A stretch of 64,000 nt of DNA from Paludibacterium sp. (GCF_019232825.1 NZ_JAFAND010000090.1:33449-97448); one strand, 5' to 3'; counted from the stretch's first letter, positions 1 through 8,850 are shown. Notes: generated by a model not told the origin, from the sequence alone. A program made the numbers and translations.

Positions 1-290
1 ACGTGTCGCTGATTGACCTCACTTTCGAATCCGCGCGCCATACCAGCAAAGACGAAATCAACGAGGTGGTCCACGCCGCGTCGGAAGGGGAAATGAAAGG
101 CATCCTGGGCTACAACACCATGCCCTTGGTGTCGATGGACTTCAATCACACCACCGAACCGTCCACATTTGACGCCACACTGACAAAAGTCACTCACGGA
201 AATATGGTGAAAGTTCTCGCTTGGTACGACAATGAGTGGGGGTTCAGCTGCCAAATGCTGAACACCGCCCGCGCCATGTTCGCCGCCTGA
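1..290 (+). CDS. gap: glyceraldehyde-3-phosphate dehydrogenase, C-terminal part
   Basis: This is the last ~95 codons of a type I GAPDH; the left edge of the window cuts off the NAD-binding half and the catalytic cysteine. The tail is typical of the family: a conserved FNHTTEPSTFDA stretch, then the near-invariant WYDNEWGFSCQM motif and a short C-terminal helix ending MFAA. The enzyme oxidises glyceraldehyde-3-phosphate to 1,3-bisphosphoglycerate in the cytosol. The next gene, pgk, takes that product, so the two form the usual glycolytic pair. A GC-rich hairpin lies between them. The reading frame enters at base 3. Confidence 0.95.
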   Translation, partial: VSLIDLTFESARHTSKDEINEVVHAASEGEMKGILGYNTMPLVSMDFNHTTEPSTFDATLTKVTHGNMVKVLAWYDNEWGFSCQMLNTARAMFAA

Positions 291-309
291 GCCGGAGAGC
301 TCGCAAAAA

Positions 310-331
310 GGCCCCGCCTCGAGGTGGGGCC
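310..331 (+). terminator. GC hairpin between gap and pgk
   Basis: GGCCCCGCC and GGTGGGGCC (one G·T wobble) flank a TCGA loop just after the gap stop codon. No T-run follows, so it may be a weak or partial terminator or an mRNA-processing hairpin that sets the relative expression of gap and pgk. Confidence 0.5.
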
Positions 332-384
332 AATGTCGGTGGGCGCGGGAATTCTAGACTCATCTGAACAACCAGGACTGAAAA

Positions 385-1563
385 ATGGAATTCAAAAAAT
401 TGACTGATCTGGATCTGCACGGCAAGCGCGTGCTGATCCGCGTGGACATGAACGTGCCGGTCAAGGATGGCGTTATCGGCGACGATACCCGTATCCGCGC
501 CTCGCTGCCGTCGATCCAGCACGCGCTGGGGCAGGACGCCGGCGTGCTCTTGATGACCCACCTCGGCCGTCCGACCGAAGGCGAACCCAAGCAGGAAGAC
601 AGTCTGGCCCCGGTAGCCGCACGGCTGGCCGAACTGCTGGGCCGCCCGGTGCGTCTGGCCGCCGAGTGGCAGGCCGGCGTCCCCGTCGCCGCGGGAGAAG
701 TCGTCATGCTGGAAAACGTACGGCTGAACAAGGGCGAGAAGAAGAACAACGCCGAGCTGGGCCAAGCTTATGCCCGCTTGTGCGACGTCTTCGTCAACGA
801 CGCCTTCGGTACCGCCCACCGCGCCGAAGCCTCGACGCATGCCGTTGCCGCCGCCGCGCCGGTGGCATGCGCCGGTCTGTTGCTGTCCGCTGAATTGGAC
901 GCGCTGGGCAAGGCGCTCGAGCATCCGGCCCACCCGCTGGTGGCGATTGTCGCCGGTTCCAAGGTGTCGACCAAGCTGACCATTCTGGAAGCCCTGGCCG
1001 ACAAGGTCGATCAGCTGATCGTCGGCGGCGGCATCGCCAACACGTTCCTGCTGGCCGAAGGCCACACCATCGGCAAGTCGCTGGCCGAGCCGGATCTGGT
1101 CGAGCAAGCCCGCACCGTGATCGCCAAGATCCGCGCCCGCGGCGGCGACGTGCCGTTGCCGACCGACGTGGTCTGCGCCAGCGAATTCGCCGAAACCGCT
1201 ACCGCCACGCTGAAGAACGTCAAGGACGTCAGCGCCGACGATATGATCCTCGACATCGGTCCGGACTCGGCCGCCGAGCTAGCCAAGCTGATCGCCAAGG
1301 CTGGCACCGTGGTATGGAACGGCCCGGTCGGCGTGTTCGAGTTCGAGCAATTCAGCCACGGCACCCGTCTGCTGGCGCAAGCCATCGCCGACGCGGACGC
1401 CTTCTCGATCGCCGGGGGCGGCGACACGTTGGCGGCGATCGCCAAGTTCGGCATTACCGAGCGCATCAGCTACATCTCCACCGGCGGCGGCGCCTTCCTC
1501 GAGTTCCTCGAAGGCAAGACGCTGCCCGCCGTGGCGATTCTGGAAGAACGCGCCCGCGCTTAA
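385..1563 (+). CDS. pgk: phosphoglycerate kinase
   Basis: Cytosolic glycolytic kinase that transfers phosphate from 1,3-bisphosphoglycerate to ADP. The 392-residue length is normal for bacterial PGK. The N-terminal substrate-binding motif RVDMNVP is at residues 19-25, the TKLTILEAL segment lies mid-protein, and the C-terminal nucleotide-site signature GGGDT (around 343) is followed by STGGGAFLE. The ATG start lies ~95 bp after gap; the leader is A-rich and has no strong Shine-Dalgarno. Downstream lysE-like and fba genes run in the same direction. Confidence 0.97.
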   Translation: MEFKKLTDLDLHGKRVLIRVDMNVPVKDGVIGDDTRIRASLPSIQHALGQDAGVLLMTHLGRPTEGEPKQEDSLAPVAARLAELLGRPVRLAAEWQAGVPVAAGEVVMLENVRLNKGEKKNNAELGQAYARLCDVFVNDAFGTAHRAEASTHAVAAAAPVACAGLLLSAELDALGKALEHPAHPLVAIVAGSKVSTKLTILEALADKVDQLIVGGGIANTFLLAEGHTIGKSLAEPDLVEQARTVIAKIRARGGDVPLPTDVVCASEFAETATATLKNVKDVSADDMILDIGPDSAAELAKLIAKAGTVVWNGPVGVFEFEQFSHGTRLLAQAIADADAFSIAGGGDTLAAIAKFGITERISYISTGGGAFLEFLEGKTLPAVAILEERARA

Positions 1564-1596
1564 GCGGACGCCAGGAAACGACGGAGGAGGGACGCG

Positions 1597-2220
1597 ATGA
1601 CGCTGAATATCTGGTTGTTGTTCATCGCCACCACCTTCTTCGTTTCCGCCACACCCGGCCCCAACATGCTGCTGGCGATGACGCACGGCATTCATCACGG
1701 GGTACGGGCGACGCTGGTGACCTGTGCCGGCCTGATGGCCGGCCTATTTCTCTACATACTGGTCTCGGCCGCCGGGCTCGGCGCGCTGTTGACGACTTCC
1801 CCGCGCTTGTTCGCCGTCATTACCTACGCCGGCGCGGCCTATCTGTTATACCTGGGCATACGCACTTGGCGCGCCCGGCCGGTCACGCCGCAAGAGGCGC
1901 GCGTCGATGGCGGCCTGTCGGCGCCGACGCGTTTCCGCAATGGCTTCCTGGTTGCGCTATCCAATCCGAAGGCGGTGATTTTTTTCGCCGCCTTGTTTCC
2001 GCAGTTCATGAATCCGCGCGCGCCGCAACTGCCGCAGCTGATGATTCTGACTGCCTCGTTTTACGTGATTGAAGCCTGCTGGCAATTCGCTTACGCCAGT
2101 GGCGGCGCCAAGCTTTCCGGCTGGCTGCAATCGCCCCGGCACATCCGTTTGGTCAACCGCCTGTCCGGCGGCGCCTTCGTCTGTGCCGGCATCGTTTTAA
2201 CCGGTGTGACACACCACTGA
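1597..2220 (+). CDS. LysE/RhtB-family amino-acid exporter
   Basis: 207-residue inner-membrane protein with about six hydrophobic segments. It carries the N-terminal hallmark of the LysE/RhtB family, [16 protein letters not shown] (around residues 18-33), and the mid-protein [22 protein letters not shown] signature. Family members export amino acids or homoserine lactone-like compounds; the substrate here cannot be told from sequence. A strong ribosome site (GGAGG) sits 6 bp before the ATG. It is inserted between pgk and fba in the same orientation, which is a matter of gene order and does not suggest a glycolytic role. Confidence 0.9.
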   Translation: MTLNIWLLFIATTFFVSATPGPNMLLAMTHGIHHGVRATLVTCAGLMAGLFLYILVSAAGLGALLTTSPRLFAVITYAGAAYLLYLGIRTWRARPVTPQEARVDGGLSAPTRFRNGFLVALSNPKAVIFFAALFPQFMNPRAPQLPQLMILTASFYVIEACWQFAYASGGAKLSGWLQSPRHIRLVNRLSGGAFVCAGIVLTGVTHH

Positions 2221-2279
2221 AGCAACGCCGCGGGTCTCGCGACCGGCGGTCTATCATCTGCGCCCTGAGGGAGAAATTC

Positions 2280-3344
2280 ATGGCACTCGTTTCAATGCGT
2301 CAATTGCTGGATCACGCGGCCGAATTCGGCTATGGCTTGCCGGCTTTCAACGTCAACAACCTGGAGCAAATGCGCGCCATCATGGAGGCCGCCGACAAGG
2401 TCGATGCGCCGGTCATCGTTCAGGCCTCCGCCGGCGCGCGCAAATACGCCGGCGCGCCCTTCCTGCGCCACATGATCCTGGCGGCGGTGGAAGAGTTTCC
2501 GCACATCCCGGTGGTCATGCACCAAGACCACGGCGTCAGCCCCGACATCTGCCAGCGCTCGATCCAACTGGGCTTCAGCTCGGTGATGATGGATGGCTCG
2601 CTCAAAACCGACGGCAAGACGCCCGCCGATTACGATTACAACGTCGGCGTCACCCGCACCGTGGTCAACTTCTCGCACGCTTGCGGCGTGTCGGTGGAAG
2701 GTGAAATCGGCTGCCTGGGTTCACTGGAAACCGGCAAGGCCGGCGAAGAGGACGGCGTCGGCGCCGAGGGCACGCTCGACCACAGCCAGCTCCTGACCGA
2801 CCCGGAAGAAGCGGCGCGCTTCGTGCGCGATACTGGCGTGGACGCGCTGGCCATTGCCATCGGCACGAGCCACGGCGCCTACAAATTCAGCCGCAAGCCG
2901 ACCGGCGACGTGCTGCGCATCGACCGCATCAAGGAAATTCACGCCCGCATCCCCAACACCCACCTGGTCATGCACGGCTCGTCGTCAGTGCCGCAGGAAT
3001 GGCTGGCGATCATCAATCAATACGGCGGCGAGATTCCGGAAACCTACGGCGTGCCGGTCGAGGAAATCGTCGAGGGCATCAAGCACGGCGTGCGCAAGGT
3101 CAACATCGACACCGACCTGCGCCTGGCCAGCACCGGCGCGATCCGCCGTTTCCTCGCCACGCATCCGGGCGAGTTCGACCCGCGCAAATACTTGGCCGAA
3201 ACCATCAAGGCCATGCGCGATATCTGCATCGCCCGCTACGAGGCGTTCGGCACCGCGGGTCAAGCCAGCAAGATCAAGCCGGTCGGTCTGGAAGCCATGG
3301 CGAACCGCTATACCAAGGGTGAACTGGCGCAGATCGTCAAATAA
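2280..3344 (+). CDS. fba: fructose-bisphosphate aldolase, class II
   Basis: Zinc-dependent aldolase that cleaves or forms fructose-1,6-bisphosphate. The 354-residue length and sequence fit the class IIB/CbbA type. The zinc-binding HQDHG motif is at residues 81-85, the acidic EGEIGCLG stretch follows, and a second HGSSSVP motif lies near 231-237; [12 protein letters not shown] near the C-terminus binds phosphate. It follows pgk and the exporter on the same strand and is closed by a strong terminator. No class I aldolase is seen in the window. Confidence 0.97.
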   Translation: MALVSMRQLLDHAAEFGYGLPAFNVNNLEQMRAIMEAADKVDAPVIVQASAGARKYAGAPFLRHMILAAVEEFPHIPVVMHQDHGVSPDICQRSIQLGFSSVMMDGSLKTDGKTPADYDYNVGVTRTVVNFSHACGVSVEGEIGCLGSLETGKAGEEDGVGAEGTLDHSQLLTDPEEAARFVRDTGVDALAIAIGTSHGAYKFSRKPTGDVLRIDRIKEIHARIPNTHLVMHGSSSVPQEWLAIINQYGGEIPETYGVPVEEIVEGIKHGVRKVNIDTDLRLASTGAIRRFLATHPGEFDPRKYLAETIKAMRDICIARYEAFGTAGQASKIKPVGLEAMANRYTKGELAQIVK

Positions 3345-3363
3345 GCGCCACAGCCGCCATAGC

Positions 3364-3399
3364 AAAACGGCAGCGCCCTCGCGGGCCGCTGCCGTTTTT
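3364..3399 (+). terminator. rho-independent terminator after fba
   Basis: Arms AACGGCAGC and GCTGCCGTT flank a GC-rich loop and are followed by TTTTT. It ends the gap–pgk–fba transcription unit. The stop codon of the convergent aroG gene lies a few bases beyond. Confidence 0.85.
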
Positions 3400-3416
3400 C
3401 TCGTCCGCCGCGCGGC

Positions 3417-4472
3417 CTAACGCGCGCGACGCTCCCGTACCGCGCGCGCCAGCTGGTCCAACAGCGCCTCGGTATCGTCCCAGCCGATACAACCGTCGGT
3501 AATGCTCTGGCCATAGACCAGCTCGCAGCCCGGTTTCAAATCTTGCCGCCCCGCGACCAGATGACTCTCGACCATGACGCCGAAAATATGTTTATCGCCT
3601 GCGGCCAATTGGTCGGCCACATCCTGGCCTACCTGCATTTGCCGGCGGTAGTCCTTGCGGCTATTGGCATGGCTGAAATCGACCATCACCTTTTGCCCAA
3701 GGCCGACGGCTGCGAGCTCGGCCGCCGCGGCAGCGACATGCTCGCTGCTGTAGTTGGGCTCCTTGCCGCCACGGAGAATCACGTGGCAGTCAGGGTTGCC
3801 GCCGGTGGAAACGATGGCGGAATGACCGGTCTTGGTGACCGATAGGAAATGGTGCGGCTGGCCGGCGGCGCGGATGGCGTCGATGGCGATGCGCAGATTG
3901 CCGTCGGTGCCGTTTTTAAAGCCAACCGGGCACGACAGGCCCGACGCCAGTTCACGGTGAACCTGCGATTCCGTCGTGCGCGCGCCGATGGCGCCCCAGG
4001 CGATCAGATCGGCGAAGTACTGCGGCGTAATCATGTCGAGGAATTCGGTGGCCGCCGGCACACCCAGATTATTCAGTGTCAAAAGCAACCGGCGCGCGAG
4101 GCGCAAACCGGCATTGATGTCGTAGGACTCGTCCAGATGCGGATCGTTGATCAACCCTTTCCAGCCGACGGTGGTGCGAGGCTTTTCAAAATAGACCCGC
4201 ATGACGATGACCATCTCCTGGGCATATTTTTCGCGCAAAGGCAGCAAGCGGCGGGCGTATTCCTCGGCGGCGGCGACATCGTGGATGGAACAGGGACCGA
4301 TCACCACCAGCAGGCGGTCATCTTCGCCGCGCACCAAGGCGGCGATTTCGCGCCGGGTGTTGAAGATCAGCTCTGAAGCCATATCGTTGATCGGCAGCTC
4401 ATACAAATGGGCAATCGGTGGCAATAACTCCTTGATTTCCCGAATTCGCACATCATCGGTCTGGTGTTGCAT
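3417..4472 (-). CDS. aroG: 3-deoxy-7-phosphoheptulonate (DAHP) synthase
   Basis: First enzyme of the shikimate pathway, condensing phosphoenolpyruvate with erythrose-4-phosphate. At 351 residues it matches the class I AroG/AroF/AroH type. Visible signatures are LLVVIGPCSIHD (around 55-66), the KPRTTVGWKGLINDP metal/PEP-binding segment, and the C-terminal metal-binding ANSRKDYRRQ and GVMVESHL motifs. It stands alone on the minus strand, convergent with fba. Which aromatic amino acid inhibits it cannot be read with certainty; the N-terminal extension is that of a feedback-regulated form. Confidence 0.96.
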   Translation of the reverse strand: MQHQTDDVRIREIKELLPPIAHLYELPINDMASELIFNTRREIAALVRGEDDRLLVVIGPCSIHDVAAAEEYARRLLPLREKYAQEMVIVMRVYFEKPRTTVGWKGLINDPHLDESYDINAGLRLARRLLLTLNNLGVPAATEFLDMITPQYFADLIAWGAIGARTTESQVHRELASGLSCPVGFKNGTDGNLRIAIDAIRAAGQPHHFLSVTKTGHSAIVSTGGNPDCHVILRGGKEPNYSSEHVAAAAAELAAVGLGQKVMVDFSHANSRKDYRRQMQVGQDVADQLAAGDKHIFGVMVESHLVAGRQDLKPGCELVYGQSITDGCIGWDDTEALLDQLARAVRERRAR

Positions 4473-4570
4473 TGAGAATCCCTTGACATCTGTTTTTTGG
4501 CGACTTAGAGCAAGATACCCTCATTCGAACGGCCAGTACAAGCGTTTTTCCGACAGATTTGTGCGGCGCA

Positions 4571-4603
4571 AAAAGCAAAACGCCACCTCGTCGGTGGCGT
4601 TTC
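4571..4603 (-). terminator. terminator after dksA
   Basis: On the minus strand CGCCACC and GGTGGCG form a 7-bp stem with a short loop, followed by TTTTGCTTTTT. It lies 19 bp after the dksA stop codon. Confidence 0.85.
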
Positions 4604-4621
4604 GCTGGCCTTGGGTGTGAT

Positions 4622-5032
4622 TCAGTCGGCGTATTGACGCTTCATGCGCTCGCGCCGTTCCTGCGCTTCGACCGACAACGTAGCGGTCGGGCGGGCAATC
4701 AACCGTTTCAGGCCGATCGGTTCCCCGGTGTCTTCACAGAAACCGTAGGAGCCGTCCTCGATCTGACGCAGCGAAGCTTGAATCTTTTGCAGCAGCTTGC
4801 GCTCGCGGTCCCGGGTACGCAGTTCCAGCGCATATTCCTCTTCGAGGGTTGCGCGGTCAGCCGGGTCAGGGGTGGCCTCCTGCTCCTGCAGATGATTGGC
4901 AGTCGCGCTGGCGTTCACCAGCAGCTCTTGCTGCATCTGCAACAAACGGTCTTTAAAGAACTCAAGATGGTCGGCGTTCATATAATCGTCGCCGTCCCAG
5001 TTGAGGATATCCTGTTCGGTCAGCTTGGCCAT
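4622..5032 (-). CDS. dksA: RNA polymerase-binding transcription factor DksA (one-cysteine form)
   Basis: DksA binds in the secondary channel of RNA polymerase and works with ppGpp to control rRNA, amino-acid and virulence promoters. The start MAKLTEQDIL gives 136 residues. The acidic coiled-coil tip DPADRATLEEE is intact. The zinc-finger region is not: the usual CxxC…CxxC reads CEDT…SVEA, so only one of four cysteines remains, in an otherwise typical GEPIGLKRLIARPTA context. The protein must therefore fold without bound zinc, as reported for cysteine-poor DksA forms in other proteobacteria. A terminator follows; a candidate promoter lies ~105 bp upstream. Confidence 0.95.
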   Translation of the reverse strand: MAKLTEQDILNWDGDDYMNADHLEFFKDRLLQMQQELLVNASATANHLQEQEATPDPADRATLEEEYALELRTRDRERKLLQKIQASLRQIEDGSYGFCEDTGEPIGLKRLIARPTATLSVEAQERRERMKRQYAD

Positions 5033-5143
5033 AGTGGGTGCTTCCAGCTTAGAGTTGGCAGACAGGCGGAGAAGATTACCTACAGCACAGGCTTTGTGCA
5101 ACTATCTCACTCAAGCCCTGTAACATTCCTGCTGCTGAAAACT

Positions 5144-5172
5144 TGTATAGCGTCATTCTGAGGCAGCTACAA
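5144..5172 (-). promoter_or_regulatory. candidate sigma-70 promoter of dksA
   Basis: On the minus strand TTGTAG (-35) and TATACA (-10) are separated by 17 bp, predicting a ~105-nt leader for dksA. A second possible promoter (TTGCAC, 17 bp, TAATCT) lies closer to the gene. Read by eye only. Confidence 0.4.
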
Positions 5173-5193
5173 GGTTTTTTGTCATAAAACAAA

Positions 5194-5212
5194 GGCGGCC
5201 GCCGTGGCCGCC
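5194..5212 (-). terminator. terminator after the cytochrome c gene
   Basis: Arms GGCGGCC and GGCCGCC flank a 5-nt loop; on the minus strand the hairpin is followed by TTTGTTTTA. It lies ~22 bp beyond the cytochrome stop codon. Confidence 0.75.
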
Positions 5213-5234
5213 TATTCATGCCTTCTTCTCCGGC

Positions 5235-5546
5235 TTATTTCAACGCCAGGATGCCTTTGACCAGCGTCTTGACATCGGCGTCGGAAACTTGGCTGTTCGG
5301 CGGCATCGGCACTTGGCCCCATACCCCGACGCCACCCGCCTTGACCTTGGCGATCAGCTTGGCTTCGGCGGATTTGTCGCCCTTGTATTTCTTGGCAACG
5401 TCTTTCCAAGCCGGGCCGACGACCTTGTGGTCGATCGAGTGACAGGCAAAACAACCATCCTTTTGCGCCATCGGCACGATGTCGGCCATGGCCGGCGCGA
5501 TCATCACGCCACTAACGACCGCTGCCAGAAGGATTTTCTTCATCAT
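5235..5546 (-). CDS. small periplasmic class I cytochrome c (c551/c552-like)
   Basis: 103-residue secreted electron carrier. A signal peptide (KKILLAAVVSGVMIAPAMA) is cut after residue ~21. Haem c is attached at CFACH (residues 32-36), and the axial methionine is probably in QVPMPPNS near the C-terminus. The start was placed at the second of three clustered ATGs because GGGAG lies at the right distance (8 nt). It is a single-gene unit with its own terminator. It could carry electrons from the bc1 complex (petABC, 21.7-24.4 kb) to an oxidase, which is inference. Confidence 0.92.
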   Translation of the reverse strand: MMKKILLAAVVSGVMIAPAMADIVPMAQKDGCFACHSIDHKVVGPAWKDVAKKYKGDKSAEAKLIAKVKAGGVGVWGQVPMPPNSQVSDADVKTLVKGILALK

Positions 5547-5615
5547 CTGCATTTCTCCCTGTTTAGGTTTGCACAACCAGTCAATTTCGCAGAGTATGAC
5601 AAATAACCATAAAAA

Positions 5616-6197
5616 TTATACAAGAATCTTGAGTTGCATCAACAAACCGCTCTCCAACAAACGGACCGGCAACATCAAAATAACCTGAATAATCAAAAAT
5701 AGAATGATCGGCGACAAGTCGACACCCCCCACCACCGCACGCCGGAAAGGGCGCAGGTAGGGACGCGTCAGGGAGTCGAGGATCGGCGCAAGCGGATTAT
5801 AAGGATTGATCCAACTCATCACCGCCTGGACGATCACAGCGCCCATCAACAAGAACAGCGACTGCTTGAACAGGTAGAGCACGGTCAATAGCGCCAATGC
5901 CAGCAGCGTCTGCGGCGCGGCGAAATTGTACGGCAACGGGTTAAGGGCCAACACCAGCGCGTTGGCGATCATTCCCACGAACCATGCAGTCAGCAGCGTC
6001 GCCATATCGTAACTGCGAAAGCTCGGCACGACACGCCGCATCGGTAGCACGGCGAAGTTGGTGACCGCCATGACGAACTGGCACAACGGATGTCTGAACG
6101 GCGCGTGCGCGACCTGCAGATAGAAGCGCAAGAGCAGCACCAGCACGAAGAGGTCGGATAACGTCTTGATCAAGAACTGCAGCGTTTCGAAGATCAT
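5616..6197 (-). CDS. yggT: YggT-family membrane protein
   Basis: 193-residue inner-membrane protein made of two YGGT domains, each with a pair of hydrophobic helices and a repeat of the signature (RPYLRPFRR near residue 145; HPLCQFVMAVTNFAVLPMRRVVP in the first half). The molecular role is unknown; family members have been linked to osmotic stress and to division or topology factors. It starts one base after the proC stop codon, in the conserved order yggS–proC–yggT, so the three are cotranscribed. Confidence 0.93.
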   Translation of the reverse strand: MIFETLQFLIKTLSDLFVLVLLLRFYLQVAHAPFRHPLCQFVMAVTNFAVLPMRRVVPSFRSYDMATLLTAWFVGMIANALVLALNPLPYNFAAPQTLLALALLTVLYLFKQSLFLLMGAVIVQAVMSWINPYNPLAPILDSLTRPYLRPFRRAVVGGVDLSPIILFLIIQVILMLPVRLLESGLLMQLKILV

Positions 6198-6198
6198 G

Positions 6199-7002
6199 TC
6201 AGTCCTGACTTAGCTGTTGGCCCATTTCAATGGAACGGGCGCGACAATCCATGGCGCCGGCGACAATCGCCGCCTTGACGTCCCCCTGGTCGAAGCGGGC
6301 GATAGCCCGTTCGGTCGCGCCCCCTTTCGAGGTCACGTTGCTGCGCAGCTGATCGATCGGCAGCGGCGACTGGCGCGCCAATGCGACCGCGCCGTCGAAG
6401 GTGTCCAGTACCAATGAGCGCGCCGCGTCATCGTCGAAGCCGACTTGGCGCGCAGCCTGCATCATTGCCTCGATGAAGTAGAAGACATACGCCGGACCGC
6501 TACCGCTGACGCAGGTAATGTCGTCCAACCCGCGTTCCTGATCCATCCAGACTACGGCGCCCACCGACGCAAGAATCGTCTGCGCCGCCTCCCGGTCAGC
6601 CAGCGACACCGCCGGCGCGGCAAAGAGCCCCGTCACGCCCTTGCCCACCATCGACGGCGTATTGGGCATGCTGCGCACAACGCGATCGCTGTCGAGCCAG
6701 CGCGCCAGCGCCTCGCTACGGATGCCGGCGGCGATCGATACCACCAACGCGCCGCCTAGGCGCGGGGCCAATTCCAGACACAGCGCTTTCAGCTGTTGCG
6801 GTTTGATGGCCAGCACGACCACATCCTGCGGCGTGAATTGCGCCGGCAAAGCCGTCAAACTCAGCGTACCGTATTGTGTGGCCAGTTTGTCCAGCTTGTC
6901 CTGATTGCGGTCCAGCACGCCGATGGTATAGCCCGGCTGCTGACAAAGTCCCGCGATAATGGCGGCGGCCATGTTGCCGCCACCGATAAAAGTAATCTGC
7001 AT
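6199..7002 (-). CDS. proC: pyrroline-5-carboxylate reductase
   Basis: Last step of proline synthesis, reducing 1-pyrroline-5-carboxylate with NAD(P)H. The N-terminal dinucleotide fold ITFIGGGNMAAAIIAGL is present, VVLAIKPQQL follows, and the family signature is intact towards the C-terminus (SGSGPAYVFYFIEAM and LRSNVTSKGGATERAI). The 267-residue length is normal. It lies between yggS (3-bp gap) and yggT (1-bp gap). Confidence 0.97.
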   Translation of the reverse strand: MQITFIGGGNMAAAIIAGLCQQPGYTIGVLDRNQDKLDKLATQYGTLSLTALPAQFTPQDVVVLAIKPQQLKALCLELAPRLGGALVVSIAAGIRSEALARWLDSDRVVRSMPNTPSMVGKGVTGLFAAPAVSLADREAAQTILASVGAVVWMDQERGLDDITCVSGSGPAYVFYFIEAMMQAARQVGFDDDAARSLVLDTFDGAVALARQSPLPIDQLRSNVTSKGGATERAIARFDQGDVKAAIVAGAMDCRARSIEMGQQLSQD

Positions 7003-7005
7003 GGA

Positions 7006-7716
7006 TCAATTCCCCATTTGTTTCTGGCTGTAATCGCGCGCGCCGAAAATGGCTGTGCCGATACGGACCATGGTGGCGCCTTGGCCAATTGCAAGACCCA
7101 TATCCGACGACATGCCCATCGACAGCACATCCAGATCGAAACCCTCCTGCCGCAATCGATCGCGCAAATCGCGCAACAAGGCGAAACGGCGGGCCAACAG
7201 CGCCTCGTCCGGCGTCGGCTCGGGAATGCACATCAAGCCGCGCACGCGGACGTTGGGCAATGCCGCAATCTGACGCGCCAGCGTGCCGACCTCCTCGGGC
7301 GCACAGCCGCTTTTGCTGGCCTCCCCGGACACGTTGACCTGGATGCATAGATTCAATTGCGGCATGTGGTGCGGGCGCTGCGCGGACAGCCGCTCCGCAA
7401 TCTTATGTCTATCTATCGAATGAACCCAGTGCGCATATTCTGCCACGATGCGCGTCTTGTTGGATTGAATCGGGCCGATAAAGTGCCACTCGATATCCAG
7501 ATCCGCCAGCTGCGTTGCTTTGGCGGAAAATTCCTGCACGTAGTTTTCTCCGAAGGCGCGCTGGCCGGCAGCGTAGGCTTCGCGGATGGCGTCCGCGGGA
7601 AATGTTTTACTGACCGCGATCAGTTGTACGGCCCCGGCGGGCCGATTAGCCTCTGCTTCGGCGCCAACGATCTGTTGCCGGACCAGCTCCAGCGCCATTT
7701 TGACGGTTTGCGACAT
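7006..7716 (-). CDS. yggS: YggS/PROSC pyridoxal-phosphate homeostasis protein
   Basis: Single-domain PLP-binding protein (alanine-racemase barrel fold) that buffers free pyridoxal phosphate. The PLP lysine is in LIAVSKTFP and the family stretch GENYVQEF follows; WHFIGPIQSNK and the phosphate-binding SMGMSSDMGLAI complete the fold. The start was set at the second of two ATGs because AGGA lies 6 nt before it, giving 236 residues. First gene of yggS–proC–yggT, divergent from the PilT-like ATPase gene across ~65 bp. Confidence 0.95.
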   Translation of the reverse strand: MSQTVKMALELVRQQIVGAEAEANRPAGAVQLIAVSKTFPADAIREAYAAGQRAFGENYVQEFSAKATQLADLDIEWHFIGPIQSNKTRIVAEYAHWVHSIDRHKIAERLSAQRPHHMPQLNLCIQVNVSGEASKSGCAPEEVGTLARQIAALPNVRVRGLMCIPEPTPDEALLARRFALLRDLRDRLRQEGFDLDVLSMGMSSDMGLAIGQGATMVRIGTAIFGARDYSQKQMGN

Positions 7717-7780
7717 TGTCATTCCTGTCTGGGTTCTAAGGCCCCGGCAAACTGCGCCTTTGCCGGTGAGGAGATTATAA

Positions 7781-8800
7781 ATGCAATTGACCGCGCTTCT
7801 TAAACACTGCGCCAGTCTACGCGCCTCCGATCTGCACCTGTCGCCACGGGAGCCGCCCATCATGCGCTTGCACGGCCAATTGCACCGTCTCGTCGGTCCG
7901 GCGCTGGAAGCCGAGTCATTGGCGGCGGCGCTGCTAGACTGGCTGCCTCAGACCGCGCGCGCGCGTCTCGCGGACGCGCTGGCTTGCGACTTCCGCCTTT
8001 CCGTTCCGGAAGGCACCTGCCGCGTGCATGTCTACCAGCAGCAGCATGGCCTCTCGGCGGCCATACGTCTGTTGCCGCCGGACATGCCGGATCTGGACGC
8101 CCTGGGTTTGCCGGCCACGGTAGCCGAGTGGGCGCAAGCCCCCCACGGGTTGATCTTGATCTGCGGCGCCACCGGCAGCGGCAAATCCACCACGTTGGCG
8201 GCACTGATCCATCGCATCAACCAACAGCGCGCTTGCCACATCCTCACCCTGGAGGATCCGATCGAATTTCAACATCGCGGCATCCGCGCGCTCGTGACGC
8301 AACGCGAGGCGGATACCACGCACGGCGGTTTCGCCGCTGTGTTACGCGCCGCGCTGCGAGAAGATCCGGACGTCATCATGGTCGGGGAGATGCGTGATCG
8401 GGAGACCGTTCGGCTGGCGCTAGAGGCCGCCGAGACCGGCCATCTCGTGCTCGCGACATTACACACGCGCAGTGCCGCTAGCGCCATCACACGGATTTGC
8501 GGCAGCTTTCCCACTGAAACGCAGCATGCAGTCAGATTGCAATTGGCGCAGTCGCTCCATGCGATCATCGCCCAGGCCTGGCTGCCTTGCAGGCGCAACT
8601 GTGGCCGGGTGCTGGCGCACGAGGTTCTGCTGGCGACACACGCTGTGCGCCATCTGATCCGCGAAAATCGCCTGGAGCAGATTGAAACGCTATTACAGAC
8701 CGGCCAGCAGCAGGGCATGCACACGATGCGCCAATGTATCGACCACCTAGCCGCACTGCACGATATCGCCGTGGATTCGGCGCGCTGGAGCAGCGAATAA
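7781..8800 (+). CDS. PilT/YggR-like secretion ATPase
   Basis: 339-residue hexameric P-loop ATPase of the type IV pilus retraction/GspE family. Walker A GATGSGKSTT (around residues 129-138), the Asp box LEDPIEF, Walker B DPDVIMVGEMRD and the His box LVLATLHTRSA are intact. The C-terminal helix reads AVRHLIREN, close to the AIRNLIRE motif needed for PilT function. It diverges from typical PilT at many otherwise invariant positions and has no pilU beside it. Its place next to yggS matches that of E. coli yggR, so it is probably the YggR-type paralogue; a true pilT may lie elsewhere. Confidence 0.88.
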   Translation: MQLTALLKHCASLRASDLHLSPREPPIMRLHGQLHRLVGPALEAESLAAALLDWLPQTARARLADALACDFRLSVPEGTCRVHVYQQQHGLSAAIRLLPPDMPDLDALGLPATVAEWAQAPHGLILICGATGSGKSTTLAALIHRINQQRACHILTLEDPIEFQHRGIRALVTQREADTTHGGFAAVLRAALREDPDVIMVGEMRDRETVRLALEAAETGHLVLATLHTRSAASAITRICGSFPTETQHAVRLQLAQSLHAIIAQAWLPCRRNCGRVLAHEVLLATHAVRHLIRENRLEQIETLLQTGQQQGMHTMRQCIDHLAALHDIAVDSARWSSE

Positions 8801-8804
8801 AAAA

Positions 8805-8830
8805 CCGCCTGTTCCACGTGAAACAGGCGG
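8805..8830. terminator. hairpin between the PilT-like gene and rsmA (contains parS)
   Basis: CCGCCTGTT and AACAGGCGG form a 9-bp stem with a short loop between two convergent genes. A-rich sequence lies on the left side, so termination would work best for leftward (rsmA) transcripts. The loop and inner stem are the parS sequence listed separately. Confidence 0.6.
8810..8825. other. parS centromere site (ParB-binding)
   Basis: TGTTCCACGTGAAACA is a complete match to the chromosomal parS consensus TGTTNCACGTGAAACA, which nucleates ParB and so drives origin segregation with ParA and loads SMC. The site is intergenic, between convergent genes, and has been built into a hairpin. ParB sites cluster near replication origins. 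No other copy was seen in this window, and parA/parB themselves are not here. Confidence 0.85.
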
Positions 8831-8850
8831 CACCACTTTGAGCGAACCGT

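Noticed and set aside
244..1107. Long open frame antisense to pgk
   Set aside because: GC-rich sequence keeps the opposite frames open; the peptide has no domain and pgk on the other strand is certain.
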